From Streptomyces sp. SCUT-3 (GTDB lineage: Bacteria > Actinomycetota > Actinomycetes > Streptomycetales > Streptomycetaceae), in contig NZ_CP046907.1 in the NCBI RefSeq assembly GCF_014083985.1, positions 310,001-374,000 of the forward strand: a stretch of DNA of 64,000 nt. The letters are read 5' to 3'. This document shows, one piece after another, positions 44,734 through 54,143 of the stretch. Under the pieces are notes generated by a model. The model ran no database searches. It had not been told where the DNA came from and saw nothing but the letters and a program-made list of their open reading frames with translations. Both the position numbers and the translations under genes were made by a program. The number at the start of each line of letters is the position of its first letter. Positions within the stretch are counted from its first letter, which is position 1.

Positions 44734-46177
44734 ATGAGGGCGGACGAGGTCGACACCGTGCTGCAGGAGGCACTGCAGCGCCTGGCCCTTCTCGCGGAGG
44801 CCACGACCGCGCTGTCGAGCACCCTGGACGTGGAGGAGGGCCTCCGCCGGTTGTGCCGCATCCTGCTGCCCAGGCTGGCGACTGGTGCGCGGCGGACCTG
44901 CTGGACGAGCGCGGGCGGCTGCACCGGATGGTGGTCGCCCACCGCAACCCGGTGCGCCTGCCCACCGGCCACCTCGAGGGGCGCATGCCCCCGGTCCCGG
45001 AGTCCTCCTCCGACCCGCTGGCCCGGGTGCTGCGCGGCGCGGGGCCCCTGCTGCTGGACCGGGAGTCCCTCACGGAGGAGGGGAGGAGGCGGACGGCGCG
45101 CCGCACTCCGCCCAGCGCGAGCTGTTCGAGCGGTTCGGCACCCGCACGGCGGTCGTCGCGCCGCTGCGCGCCCGCCGCCAGGTCCTCGGCGCGCTGCCCC
45201 TGGGCCGCAGCGGCCCGGCGCCGCCGCTGACCGCCGACGACCTGCCACTGGTGGAGGACCTGGCCCACCGCACCGCCCTGGCCGTGGACAACGCGCGCCT
45301 GTACGCCTCGGTGCAGGGCATCGCCGAACGCCTGCAGCGTTCGCTGCTGCCCGAGCTGCCCCACGTGGACCACCTGCAGCCGGCAGCCCGCTACACCCCG
45401 GCCCGCAGCACGGCGGAGGTCGGCGGCGACCGGTACGACAGCTTCGTGCTGCCCGACGGGACCACCTCGATGATCATCGGGGACGTCGCCGGCCACGACC
45501 TGCCGACGGCGGTCGCCATGGCCCAGCTGCGCAACATGCTGCGCGCACTGGCCTGCGACGGCGCGAGCCGCCGGGGGAGATCCTGGCGCGCCTGGACGCG
45601 ATCAACGACAGCCTGTACGGGGGGCGCACCGCCACCTGCGTCTTCGCCCGCATCGAGGGCCCGGAGGCGGGCCCTGGCGGCTGAACCACAGCAACGCGGG
45701 CCACCCGCCCCCGCTGCTGGTCACCCACGACGGGGACCCCGCTACCTGCAGGAGGGCCACGGCATGCTGCTCGGCGTGGAGCCGGGCACCGCCCGCCCCA
45801 GCGCGACCACGCCGATGCCGGAGCGCCCCACCCTGCTGCTGTACACCGACGGCCTCGTGGAGCGGCCGGCGAGAGCCTGGACCACAGTCTGGCCCGGCTG
45901 CGGGCAGCACGCCGCCGCACTGGCCCGGGAACCGCTGGACGTCTTCTGCGACGAGCTGCTGAAGGGCCTGTACGAGGCCGCCGTCGACGACGTGGCGCTG
46001 CCGGCCCTGCGACTGCCGCCGACCGGGGCGGGGGCCGGCGCGGGGCCGAGCGGGGGCCGAGCCCGGGCCTCTCCCCTGTCCCCCGAATGCACCAGCCGAA
46101 AGTCCTTTTTGGATGGTTTTCCGGACACGGGGCACCTGGCTGGGGACACTCCCTCCCTGAAGGAGCTCTCTCCATGA
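44734..46177 (+). pseudogene. GAF-SpoIIE phosphatase, frame broken about seven times
   Basis: Joined frames give a ~480-aa protein: ALQRLALLAEATTALSSTLD starts a GAF domain (to ~190, TADDLPLVEDLAHRTALAVDN), then a SpoIIE-type PP2C with GGDRYDSFVLPDG, IIGDVAGHDLPTAVAMAQLR, NHSNAGHPPPLLV and LLLYTDGLVERP. Breaks by local base count: losses near 44880, 45083, 45564, 45673, 45739 and 45867, and one gain near 45900, all in runs of G or C. The final frame ends with a 40-residue tail that overlaps the next start (ATGA) and may itself be wrong. Role: dephosphorylation of an anti-anti-sigma factor in stress signalling. GGAGGAG precedes the ATG by ten bases. Confidence 0.8.
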
Positions 46178-46414
46178 TCGTCAAGAAGTTGCACGACAAG
46201 GGCGTCACCAGCGAGCACGCCTACATGGCGGCATTCGCCTCCATCGGGCTGTCGATCCTGTCCTGGGCCGGCTCGCTGAAGGCGGAACCCCGGCCTCGAC
46301 CGCGCCGACCGCTGGGGCATCTTCGTGGGCGAATGGGCCCCGACCTTCTTCGGCCTGGGGATCGCCCTGGCCCAGTACGAGCAGAAGGAAGCGCCCTTCG
46401 GCACCACTCCGTGA
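46174..46414 (+). pseudogene. small membrane protein, one frame break
   Basis: About 79 aa after removing one extra C in a CCCC run near 46288-46291: MIVKKLHDKGVTSEHAYMA, SIGLSILSWAGSLK, then DRADRWGIFVGEWAPTFFGL, GIALAQYEQKEAPFGTTP. Two membrane helices fit. I recognise the shape as a frequent Streptomyces protein without known function. AAGGAG lies eight bases before the ATG. As sequenced, the frame would continue through the hairpin that follows. Confidence 0.7.
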
Positions 46415-47594
46415 GGCACCGGCCGCAGACCGCTGCGAGCAGGCCCTTCCGGGGCGCGGGGCACGGCCCCGTGCCCCGGAGGGCGTCAGCCGCTCCCCCG
46501 ACGGCGGCCAGGCCCGCCCCGACCGTCCGCCGGGCGCGGGGCAGGCCGCGCAGCAGGCCCTCCAGCAGCCGCAGCCCGGCGGCGAGGGAGGCCGTCGGAA
46601 GGCCGCGGGCGGAGAGGACCGCCGCGGTCCAGGCGACGAAGTCGGTGAACAGCCGCTCGTCGTCCACGTACAGGGACGCCGCGAGGAAGTCGACGATGTG
46701 CGCCAGGTCCTCCGCGGTGCTCTCCCACTGGCGGGAGGTGCACGAACGCGTCCCGGGCAGTTCCTCGCGCAGCGCCTCCAGGGCCTCCGCGACCAGCCGG
46801 GAACGGGCCTCGGCCACCCGCACGTACTCCCGGCCGGCCAGGTGCCCGGCCTTCCCGTCCGCCGGCCGCACGGGCGGCGGCCAGTCCCGCTCCAGCCGGT
46901 CGGCGGCGTCCGTCGCGCTCGCGGCCCAGGCGTCGGCCCCGAGCAGTCGGGCGTAGCGGCCGTCGGCGCCGAAGCCCGGCCCGCCGCCAGCACGGGCACC
47001 CCCGGCCCGGCAGGCGGTGATCGCGGCGTGCGCGGCGGGCAGCCGGGTGGGGATCGAGCAGGACAGGGCCACGGCGTCCGGTCCCGTGGCGTGCAGGTAC
47101 TGGACCAGGTGCTGCGGCGGCACGTGCGCACCGAGGAAGTCCACCCGCCAGCCGCGCAGGCGCAGCGTCTCCGCGACCAGCCGGGCGGGCAGCGCGTGCC
47201 ACTCCCCGTCGACGCAGGCCATCGTCACGCGCCCGCGCCGCGGGGCGGCACGGGCGGCCGGGTGGACGGACAGCGCGGCGATCGCGCGGTCGCTGACGGC
47301 GCTGGCCGCGTGCTCCCGTGCCACGGAGAGGCGGGCGGCCGCCCACTCCTCGCCCACCCTGGCCTGCGCCGGGGCGATGACGTCCAGCAGCACCCGTTCC
47401 GGGGGCAGGCCCGCCTCCAGCGCCCGGTGGACCAGGGCGACGGCCGCTTCCTCGTCGGCCGCCGTGGCCGCGTCGAAGAACTCCCGCACGAGATCGTCGT
47501 GATCCTGCCGGGCCGGGACCGCTTCCGGGTGCGGTGCCGGGCCCGGGTGCGGTGCCGGGCCCGGGCCCGGGGGGAAGGCGGCGCCGTCCGTCAT
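46221..47594 (-). CDS. cobalamin-binding sensor (B12-binding domain) protein
   Basis: 457 aa as read. Residues ~30-110 are a B12-binding helical cap with VGEEWAAARLSVAREHAASAV, which carries the W-x9-EH pattern of light-sensing adenosylcobalamin proteins. Residues ~115-235 are the Rossmann B12 domain: ACVDGEWHALPARLVAETLRLRGW holds the axial His, though the G of D-x-H-x-x-G is a Pro here, then FLGAHVPPQHLVQYL, and a C-terminal helical domain (DFLAASLYVDDERLFTDFVAWTAAVL). One stretch (CRAGGARAGGGPGFG) looks like two compensating frame slips near 46984 and 47002, and the 3' end probably should stop at 46486 and not 46221. The start overlaps the phosphatase stop by ATGA, so the two are co-translated. 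Confidence 0.82.
   Translation of the reverse strand: MTDGAAFPPGPGPAPHPGPAPHPEAVPARQDHDDLVREFFDAATAADEEAAVALVHRALEAGLPPERVLLDVIAPAQARVGEEWAAARLSVAREHAASAVSDRAIAALSVHPAARAAPRRGRVTMACVDGEWHALPARLVAETLRLRGWRVDFLGAHVPPQHLVQYLHATGPDAVALSCSIPTRLPAAHAAITACRAGGARAGGGPGFGADGRYARLLGADAWAASATDAADRLERDWPPPVRPADGKAGHLAGREYVRVAEARSRLVAEALEALREELPGTRSCTSRQWESTAEDLAHIVDFLAASLYVDDERLFTDFVAWTAAVLSARGLPTASLAAGLRLLEGLLRGLPRARRTVGAGLAAVGGAADALRGTGPCPAPRKGLLAAVCGRCLTEWCRRALPSARTGPGRSPGRRRSGPIRPRRCPSGRRGRGRGSAFSEPAQDRIDSPMEANAAM
46457..46478. terminator. 10-bp stem-loop between convergent genes
   Basis: CGGGGCACGG and CCGTGCCCCG with a two-base loop. It lies between the small membrane gene (stop 46414) and the likely true end of the B12-binding gene at 46486; the ORF as sequenced runs through it. 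Confidence 0.65.
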
Positions 47595-49273
47595 GCCGTG
47601 TCTGCTCGGGCCGCGGGCGCGCGGGGGCCGGCGGGCGGGCGCGGGCGGCGGGGCGCGCCGATGCCCAGCAGCACGATGTCGTCGTGGTCGTTGCCCGCCA
47701 GCCACTGGGAGACGGCCACCCCCGCCCGTTCGACCACCGCCCCGGCCGGCATGTCCGCGCATCCCTCCAGGGCCGCGCGCAGCCGCTCCTCGCCGAACAT
47801 CTCCCCTCCGGCGGGCCCGCCCCTGGCCTCGGTGACGCCGTCGGAGAACAGCAGGCAGGTCTCCCCCGGCTCCAGCACCGTGGTCCAGGTGGTGGCGGTG
47901 ACCAGGGGCACCGCGCCCACCAGGGTCCCCCGGGTCGGGGCCTCCTCGACGGTGCCGTCGCGCCGGACCAGCAGCGGCGCCGGGTGCCCGGCCGCCGTCA
48001 GGCGCAGCAGGATCCCGCCGCCGGGCCGGTCCCCGTCCGGCGCCCGCGGGGTGGCGCCGGCCAGCACCAGGGTGGCGAACCGGTCGTCCTCGCCGTCCTC
48101 CGCCCCCTCCTCCAGCAGTGCGCCGTTCAGGTGCTGGAGGAGGCGCTCGTGGTCGTCCTCGACCCGGCGCAGCGCGGCGAGGGTGTTGCGGATCTTGCCC
48201 GTCAGGACCGCCGCCTCCGGGCCCTTCCCGCAGACGTCCCCGAGGACCACGGCGGTCTCCCCGCCGGGCCGCGGGGACGGGTGGACGTCGTAGAAGTCGC
48301 CGCCGATCAGGTCCGCCGCCCGGGCCGGACGGTAGGAGGCGGCGAGGTCGATCCCGGCGGTGCTCCTCAGGACCGGGGGCAGCAGGTTGCGCTGCAGGAC
48401 GGTCATGGTCTCCGTCCGGTCCTCGTACAGGGCCGCGGCGGAGATCGCGCCGCCGGCGCGGGCGGCGAAGACGCGGGCGAACACCTCCTCCTCCGCGGTG
48501 AAGGCGCCGTTGCCGGGGCGGCGCACGAGGAGCAGCGCCCCCACCGGGGCGCCGCTCCCCGGGAGGGGGACGAGCAGCGCGGAGCCCGCGGCGCCGAAGC
48601 CGTCGGGGAGGAGGCGGGCGGGGACCCGTCCGGCGGCGAGGCAGCGCGAGGGCGCGGGCGGGAAGCGGGCCAGCGCCTCCGCGATGCCGGGCAGCGCCAG
48701 TTCCGCCCCGGGCACCGCGACCGCGGCCGGCCGGCCCCGTCCGCCGACCACGGTCGCCTCGGCGCCGTACGCGCGGGAGGAGGTGATCACCGCGGCGGCG
48801 TCCGCCAGCTCCGCGGCCAGTTCGGCGGTGGCCGCCACGGACCTGCGCCGGTTCAGGGAGGCCAGCAGCCTGGCCGAGGCCCGGTCCAGGAACTCCATCC
48901 GCCCGTGCTCGTCGTCCGGGTGCCGTCCGGCCGCGTCGCGGGGGGCGGCGTCGACGAGGGTCCAGGCCCGGAAGCCTCCGGGCAGGGCGGTGGAGCGCGC
49001 GGTGGCCGTGCGGCCGGCCAGGTCCCCCCGCACCTCGACCGGGCCGTCGCCCGCGGCGGCGGCGAGCTCCTGCCCGCGGGCGAGCCAGGCGGGAACGGTG
49101 CCGGGGCCGAGGACGGTTCCCTCCTCCAGGCCGGGCAGCAGCGCGGCGGCCGCCTCGCCGACCAGGACCGCCCGGCCGGCGCCGTCGCAGACCACGACCG
49201 GGGAGGGGCCCCGGCGCGCCAGGGCCTCCAGCACCTCCGGAGCGGGCCGCACGGTGCTGCGGGAGGGCGGCAC
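47591..49273 (-). CDS. PAS/GAF-SpoIIE (PP2C) phosphatase, coupled to the B12 sensor
   Basis: About 560 aa. PAS-like part from ~10 (SPVVVCDGAGRAVLVGEAAAALLPG), GAF at ~165-330 (LDRASARLLASLNRRRSVAATAEL, TAEEEVFARVFAARAGGAISAAA), then SpoIIE PP2C from ~345 with RNLLPPVLRSTAGIDLAASY, LIGGDFYDVHPS, VVLGDVCGKGPEAAVLTG, TAAGHPAPLLVRRDG, LLFSDGVTEARG and NDHDDIVLLGIG. All acidic metal residues are present. Start is uncertain: a GTG at 49273 is given; the GAGAGGAGG about 100 bases upstream has no start codon after it in this frame, perhaps because of a lost base. It is followed directly (ATGA overlap) by the B12-binding gene, so a light- or B12-controlled phosphatase pathway is likely. Confidence 0.82.
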   Translation of the reverse strand: MPPSRSTVRPAPEVLEALARRGPSPVVVCDGAGRAVLVGEAAAALLPGLEEGTVLGPGTVPAWLARGQELAAAAGDGPVEVRGDLAGRTATARSTALPGGFRAWTLVDAAPRDAAGRHPDDEHGRMEFLDRASARLLASLNRRRSVAATAELAAELADAAAVITSSRAYGAEATVVGGRGRPAAVAVPGAELALPGIAEALARFPPAPSRCLAAGRVPARLLPDGFGAAGSALLVPLPGSGAPVGALLLVRRPGNGAFTAEEEVFARVFAARAGGAISAAALYEDRTETMTVLQRNLLPPVLRSTAGIDLAASYRPARAADLIGGDFYDVHPSPRPGGETAVVLGDVCGKGPEAAVLTGKIRNTLAALRRVEDDHERLLQHLNGALLEEGAEDGEDDRFATLVLAGATPRAPDGDRPGGGILLRLTAAGHPAPLLVRRDGTVEEAPTRGTLVGAVPLVTATTWTTVLEPGETCLLFSDGVTEARGGPAGGEMFGEERLRAALEGCADMPAGAVVERAGVAVSQWLAGNDHDDIVLLGIGAPRRPRPPAGPRAPAARADTA

Positions 49274-49731
49274 GGCGGCCGCGTGCGGCGCCCGGAGGGC
49301 GGGGAGGCGGGGTTCACGGTGAGGAGGGGTGCGGCCGCCGGACGCGGTGCGCCCCCGTCCCTCCTCTCGGAAGGTGGCTGCGGGAGGCCGGTGACCGGCT
49401 CTCTCCGGCAACGGTCCCCCGCCACCGCGCGGATTGCAAACGACACCGGCGCGGGGGCGGCCGGAACCCGGGAGTTCCCGCCCGTCCGGGAGCACGTCCG
49501 GGAGCGCGTCCTCCGGGGGGTCCGCCGGATCCGTCACGGGGCGCTTCCCGCGGGCCGGGGGCGCACGGACGGGCGCAGGCGCGCCCTCACCGCGCCGTAC
49601 CGCTGGTTTCCCGTACCAGGAAAATACGCCCACCCGGCGGGGACGACACACGGTCGGGGCCGGGCGGCGGTACGGGCACGGCGGGCGGGGCCGGCTCCGG
49701 GCGGGGACGCCGCGCCCCGGCCCCGCCCGGG
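49274..49731. other. 458-bp gap before the P450 end, no gene seen
   Basis: Between the PP2C start and the P450 stop. GAGAGGAGG on the minus strand near 49362-49371 may belong to a longer start of the phosphatase. GC-rich low-complexity reading frames show no recognisable protein. Confidence 0.4.
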
Positions 49732-51188
49732 CTACTTCCCCCGCGGCAGGCGGATCCGCGACCACCACCCCGTCGGCCGCGGCGGCGGGCCGGATTCCGG
49801 CAGGACGCGGCCGTGCGCAGTGTCCTCCCCGAGCTCTGCCGGGACCGTGGCGGCGGCGGGGCGGGGCCGCGGCTGCGGCAGGCGGAGGCCGCCCGCGAGG
49901 GTCGGCGGGCGGGCGGCGAACGCGACGGGCAGTTCGACCAGCCGGCGCGAGACCCACGAGGAGGCCCGGGCCGGCTCCTCCTCCCCGCCCTCCGGGGCGA
50001 CGTCGGGCAGCCGCAGGAGCAGGGTGTCCACGGCGGTGTCGGTGACGGCCCGGCCGATGTCCTGGCCCGGGCACTCGTGCGGGCCTCGGCTGAAGGCCAG
50101 GTGGGAGCGGTTCCCGTGCATGGGCGTGCCGCGGTCGGGGCGCACGGCGGGGTCGACGTTGCCCGCCGCCAGCCCGAGGAGGAGCATGTCGCCGGCCCTG
50201 ATCGGCTGCCCCGCGATCTCGGTGTCGCCGGTGGCCCAGCGCGCCGGGCAGATCATCAGCGGCGGCTCGTCCCACAGCACCTGCTCGACCGCGTCGGGGA
50301 CGGTCATGCGCACACCGGCCAGGGAGGCGCGGAAACGCCGGTCGGTGAGCACCATCCGCAGCGTGTTGGCGATCAGGTTGGTGGTGGTCTCGTGGGCGGA
50401 GAGCAGCAGCAGCCGCAGGTGCTGCACGACCTCCTCGTCGGTGAGGCCGGCGGGGTGCTCCATCAGCCACGAGGCCAGGTCGGCCCCGGGCGCGGCGCGT
50501 TTGCGTTCCACCAGCAGCCGCAGGGTCTCCAGGATGTAGCGGTCGCCCTCCAGCGCCTCCCGCGACCCCATGATCAGTTCCAGGCTGGCCCGCACCAGGC
50601 GCGGGCCGTCCGCCTCGGGCATGCCGAACAGGCTCGTCATGACGAGCATCGGCAGCTGCTGCGCGTACTCGCCCATCAGCTCGGCCCGGCCCCGGGCCGC
50701 GAAGCCGTCGATCAGCCCGTTGGCGAGGCGGTGACCCGGCGGCGGATGCCGCGGCGGTCGAAGCGCTCCATGCTCTCGGTGAGCGCCCGGCGCAGCCGTT
50801 CGTGCTCCTCGCCGTCGGCGAACGTGCACACCGGCTCCCAGCGGACGACCGGCAGGATCGGGGAGTCCTCGGGGACCCGCCCCTCCTTCCAGTCCCGCCA
50901 CCGGCGCGAGTCCCGGGAGAACCGGGTGGGGGTGCGGGCGACCTCCAGGTTCTCCCGGTAGCCCAGGACCAGCCAGGCGGGCAGGTCGCCGTCGAGGAGG
51001 ACGGGGGCCACCGGGCCGTACTCGGCACGCAGCCTCTCGTACAGGCCCATCGGGTCGGTTCCCGCCTCGGGCCCGTACAGGCGGGCCGGTTCGGGGCCGG
51101 CCGGGCCGGAGCCGGCGTGGGCGGGGCATCCCGGGGGCGGGGCGGGCGCGGGGCCGGCGCGGAAGGGGTCGGGCGGCGGGGCGGTCAC
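49732..51188 (-). pseudogene. cvnE: conservon P450 of CYP157 type, one frame break
   Basis: Joined frames give ~485 aa. The N-terminal half (GLYERLRAEYGPVAPVLLDGD, RFSRDSRRWRDWKEGR) starts at a GTG overlapping the cvnD stop (GTGA). It continues after a one-base loss near 50730 into RLANGLIDGF, the I-helix LLLLSAHETTTNLIANTL, and the heme loop FSRGPHECPGQ with the Cys ligand. The K-helix reads EQVLWDE: the ExxR found in nearly all P450s is absent. CYP157 members in Streptomyces conservons are known to lack it (EQxLW form), so this is family-typical and not decay. The C-terminus is Pro/Arg-rich. Reductase partner unknown. Confidence 0.88.
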
Positions 51189-51805
51189 TGCGGCTCCGGG
51201 GTGACGGTGAGGGAGTGGAGGTAGCGCATCAGCGCCATCAGGACGTCGCGGCTGGAGGAGCGGTCGCGGGCGTCGCACTCGACCAGGGGCACGTAGTCGG
51301 GCAGGTCCAGGGCGGTGCGCAGCTCCTCCACCGGGTACCGGGGCGCCCCGGGGAAGGTGTTGACCGCGACCACGAAGGGGACCCCGCGGTCCTCCAGGCG
51401 GCCGATCACGTCGAAGCTGACCTCCAGGCGGCGGGTGTCCACGAGCACCACGGCGCCCAGCGCGCCGTCGAACAGGCCGTTCCACAGGAACCAGAAGCGC
51501 TCCTGGCCGGGGGTGCCGAACAGGTAGAGCACCAGCCGTTCGTCGATGCTGATGCGGCCGAAGTCCATCGCCACGGTGGTCTCGGTCTTGCGCTCCACCC
51601 CGGCGACGTCGTCCACGCCGACCCCGGCCCGGGTCATCGTCTCCTCGGTGGTCAGCGGACGGATCTCGCTCACCGAGCCGACCAGGGTCGTCTTGCCGAC
51701 CCCGAAGCCGCCCACGACGACGATCTTGACGGCCGCGGCCGCCGAGGACGGCAGCGCGTCCTCACACCGCGGACCGGGCAGGGTGTCAGAGCCTTTGAAG
51801 TCCAT
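51185..51805 (-). CDS. cvnD: conservon small GTPase
   Basis: 206-aa Ras-like GTP-binding protein of the CvnD/MglA-like class. G1 loop GGFGVGKTTLVGSVSEI (~32), switch region with TETTVAMDFGRISID, G3-like LFGTPGQERFWFLW, and VVAVNTFPG as the nucleotide base region. The T-x-x-x-D of classic Ras G4 is replaced, as usual in this family. It overlaps cvnC upstream by 20 bases and the P450 start downstream by four, giving one tightly coupled operon. In conservons CvnA-D form a membrane-linked complex like G-protein signalling. Confidence 0.95.
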   Translation of the reverse strand: MDFKGSDTLPGPRCEDALPSSAAAAVKIVVVGGFGVGKTTLVGSVSEIRPLTTEETMTRAGVGVDDVAGVERKTETTVAMDFGRISIDERLVLYLFGTPGQERFWFLWNGLFDGALGAVVLVDTRRLEVSFDVIGRLEDRGVPFVVAVNTFPGAPRYPVEELRTALDLPDYVPLVECDARDRSSSRDVLMALMRYLHSLTVTPEPQ

Positions 51806-52145
51806 GCATCACCGCCTCGAGGAGTTCGGCGTCGGGCAGGGAGGCAGCCGGGATCGGCGCCCGGGCCTCCACCCTGCCGTCCGCCAGGAGGTCCGCGAGC
51901 AGCACCGTGACGGCGCTGGCCGGTAACCGCAGGTACGCGGAGATCTCCGCGACGGACAACGGGTAGTGGCACATCCGCACGATGGCGGTGTGCTCGGGCT
52001 GTGCGCCCGGCTGGGGCTCGGACCGGGACACGACGAGCGTGACCAGGTCGAGCGCGTCCTGCTCGGACGTGCCGCTGCGGCCGCCCGTGATCACGTACAG
52101 CCGCTCGGGGCTGTTCTCCTCCCAGTCCTGTGCCGGTCCGCTCAT
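51786..52145 (-). CDS. cvnC: conservon DUF742 protein
   Basis: 119-aa DUF742 protein: RLYVITGGRSGTSEQDALDL, a winged-helix-like segment with HYPLSVAEISAYLRLPASAVTVLLADLL and the C-terminal PDAELLEAVMHGLQRL. DUF742 members link the roadblock protein to the GTPase in conservons. The ATG overlaps the cvnB stop (ATGA), and its 3' end overlaps cvnD by 20 bases. Confidence 0.95.
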   Translation of the reverse strand: MSGPAQDWEENSPERLYVITGGRSGTSEQDALDLVTLVVSRSEPQPGAQPEHTAIVRMCHYPLSVAEISAYLRLPASAVTVLLADLLADGRVEARAPIPAASLPDAELLEAVMHGLQRL

Positions 52146-52549
52146 GCGGCCGGCCCGTCGGCCCTGGGCGGACTGCTCAGGTGCTGCCCGATGCGGGCCA
52201 CCAGGTCCCTCATGCGCTGCCCCATCAGCCCGGCGTCCACCCCCTCGTCGGCCAGGACCGCCAGGTAGGCCCCGGCACCGGCCGCCATGAGGTAGAAGAA
52301 GCCCCCGCTGATCTCGATGACGACCATGCGCATGCGTCCGTCGCCGTGCGGGAACTCGGCGGCGACCGCCGCCGAGAGGCTCTGCAGGCCCGCGCAGGCG
52401 GCGGCCAGGCGGTCTGCGGTGTCGTCGTCCGTGCCGAACTGCGCCATGCGCAGGCCGTCCGAGGACAGCAGCACCACGTGCCGGGTCTGCGGAACGCTGC
52501 TCGCCAGGTCCTTGAGCATCCAGTCCATGTTGGGCCGCTGCTGGGTCAC
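52142..52549 (-). CDS. cvnB: conservon roadblock/LC7 protein
   Basis: 135-aa roadblock/LC7-fold protein: NMDWMLKDLASSVPQTRHVVLLSSDGL is the family opening, followed by TADRLAAACAGLQSLSAAVAAEF, RMRMVVIEISGGFFYLMAAGAGAYLAVLAD and MRDLVARIGQHL. It acts as a GTPase-activating or scaffold partner for CvnD in conservons. GTG start at 52549 lies two bases after the cvnA stop. Confidence 0.95.
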   Translation of the reverse strand: MTQQRPNMDWMLKDLASSVPQTRHVVLLSSDGLRMAQFGTDDDTADRLAAACAGLQSLSAAVAAEFPHGDGRMRMVVIEISGGFFYLMAAGAGAYLAVLADEGVDAGLMGQRMRDLVARIGQHLSSPPRADGPAA

Positions 52550-52551
52550 TG

Positions 52552-54143
52552 CTACTCACTTTCGTCCAACGTCTCGTCACCGTTGCGGTGCACAGGGGTC
52601 GTCGACGGCTCGCCGGAGACGCCGCTCTGGAAGGCGGACAGCCACAGGCCGGGCTGCACCGCGGGCTCGGAGGGGGCCGCCTCCTGCACGGCCCGGCCGG
52701 GCGCGGCGGTGCGTCCCAGCGCCGGGCGGGGCCGGGGGGCGGACTCCCGGCGGCGGCCGGGGCAGGCCGCCCCGGTCCGCTCGGTCACCACGGACTCCTG
52801 CCGCACCGGGCCGGTGGGGGCCGGTGCGGGGTCCGCGGGCGCCGGCGGGGCGGACCGCAGGGCCGTGGAGCGGGGCGGCGCGGTCCGCACCGCCCCGGCG
52901 GGCGCCCTGCCGCCGTGGGTCCGCCCGGGGCTGCGAGGTGGGGCAGCGGGGCGTGCGGGAGCGCACCGGCGTGGCCGCGGGGCATGCCGGCGGGCGCGGC
53001 GGACGCGGTGATCTGGTCCTGCGGGATCACCAGGACCGCGCGGACGCCCGCGTACGCCGAGGGGCGCAGGGAGACCTGGAAGTTGTTCGTCTCCGCGAGC
53101 CGGCCCACCACGGCCAGGCCCAGTCGCGGGGTCTCCCCCAGGTCGGTGATGTCCAGTCCGGACCAGGCCCGGGTGAGCACCCGCTCGGCCCTGGCCGCGG
53201 CCTCCTCGGTCAGGCCGACGCCGCCGTCCTCGATCTCGACGGCCACCCCGGACTGGATCTCGGTGGCGGTCAGGTGGACCCGGGTCTGCGGCGGCGAGTA
53301 GCGCGTGGCGTTGTCCAGCAGCTCCGCCAGGGCGTGGATCAGCGGTTCGACCGCGGGCCCGACGACGGCGACCTCGGCCACCGAGTGCAGCTCCACCCTG
53401 GTAGTCGATGATCCGCGACATGGCGCCGCGCAGCACGCTGAACAGCGGCACGTTCTGGCTCCACTGGCGGCCCGGGCGGGCACCGCCAGGACCGCGATGC
53501 TGTCGGCCAGGCGGCCGATCAGCGCGGTCCCGTGGTCCAGGTGCAGCAGGTCGCCGAAGACGTCCGGGTCGCGTCCGTGGCGGTCCTCCATCTCCCGCAG
53601 GTCCTGCGCCTGCTGGTGGACGATGGCCTGCACCCGGCGGGCGATGTTGACGAAGGCCCGCTGCGCGGACTCGCGCAGGTCCTCCTCCGCGGTGACGGCC
53701 TCGAGCACCGAGCTCAGCACCGCGCGGTGTGCGGCGGCGAAGGCCGGGCCGGAGCCGCGTCCGATCTCGTCGTCGAGCTCCTCGAGCACCCGTTCCGGGG
53801 TCGCCCCCTGCCGGAGCCTGTCCAGCGCCTCGGGCAGGAGCACGTCGGCCAGCCGGACCGCCTCGGTCTCCTGCCGGTCCAGACGCCGCCTCAACTCCGC
53901 CTCGCGCTCGGCCTGCCGGTGGCGCAGGGCCGCCAGGGCCCGCCCCCGGCGCGCGGCCTCGGCCGCGACGACGGCCGTGGCCGCCGTCGCCACCGCGCCG
54001 CACCAGGCGACCGCCGCCCCCGCCCCGTCGGGCACGGCCGTCGCGGCGACGAACGCGGCGACGGCGGTCACCAGCGGAGGGAGCAGCCAGACGACGGCGG
54101 AGGGAGGCCGTTGGGCTCCGGGGGAAGATCCAGCGCGAACCAT
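52552..54143 (-). pseudogene. cvnA: conservon sensor histidine-kinase-like protein, frame broken
   Basis: Joined frames give ~530 aa: two membrane helices near residues 15-55 (VVWLLPPLVTAVAAFVAATAV; AVAWCGAVATAATAVVAAEA), a coiled region (REAELRRRLDRQETEAVRLAD), a dimerisation-type helix (ARRVQAIVHQQAQDLREMED), then the ATPase with N-box HALAELLDNATRYSPPQ, GVGLTEEAAARAE, LGLAVVGRLAETNNFQVSL. A long disordered tail ends GEPSTTPVHRNGDETLDESE. One-base losses near 53488 (GGGAC context) and near 53398 flip the frame out and back; a third lies near 52930-52945. No classical phospho-His box is seen, typical of CvnA. The ATG at 54143 has GAGG six bases upstream. Confidence 0.85.

Noticed and set aside
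44086..46414. Decay of a whole stress locus (true pseudogenes)
   Set aside because: Every break is a one-base change in a G/C run, and the joined proteins are complete in all motifs. Error is more likely, although I keep the pseudogene label since the frames are broken as given.
47534..50539. 1001-codon plus-strand frame
   Set aside because: Antisense to the PP2C phosphatase and P450; repetitive G/R/A composition without motifs.
49732..51188. P450 inactive because ExxR is missing
   Set aside because: Loss of ExxR is normal in the CYP157 family of conservons, and the Cys-heme loop is intact.
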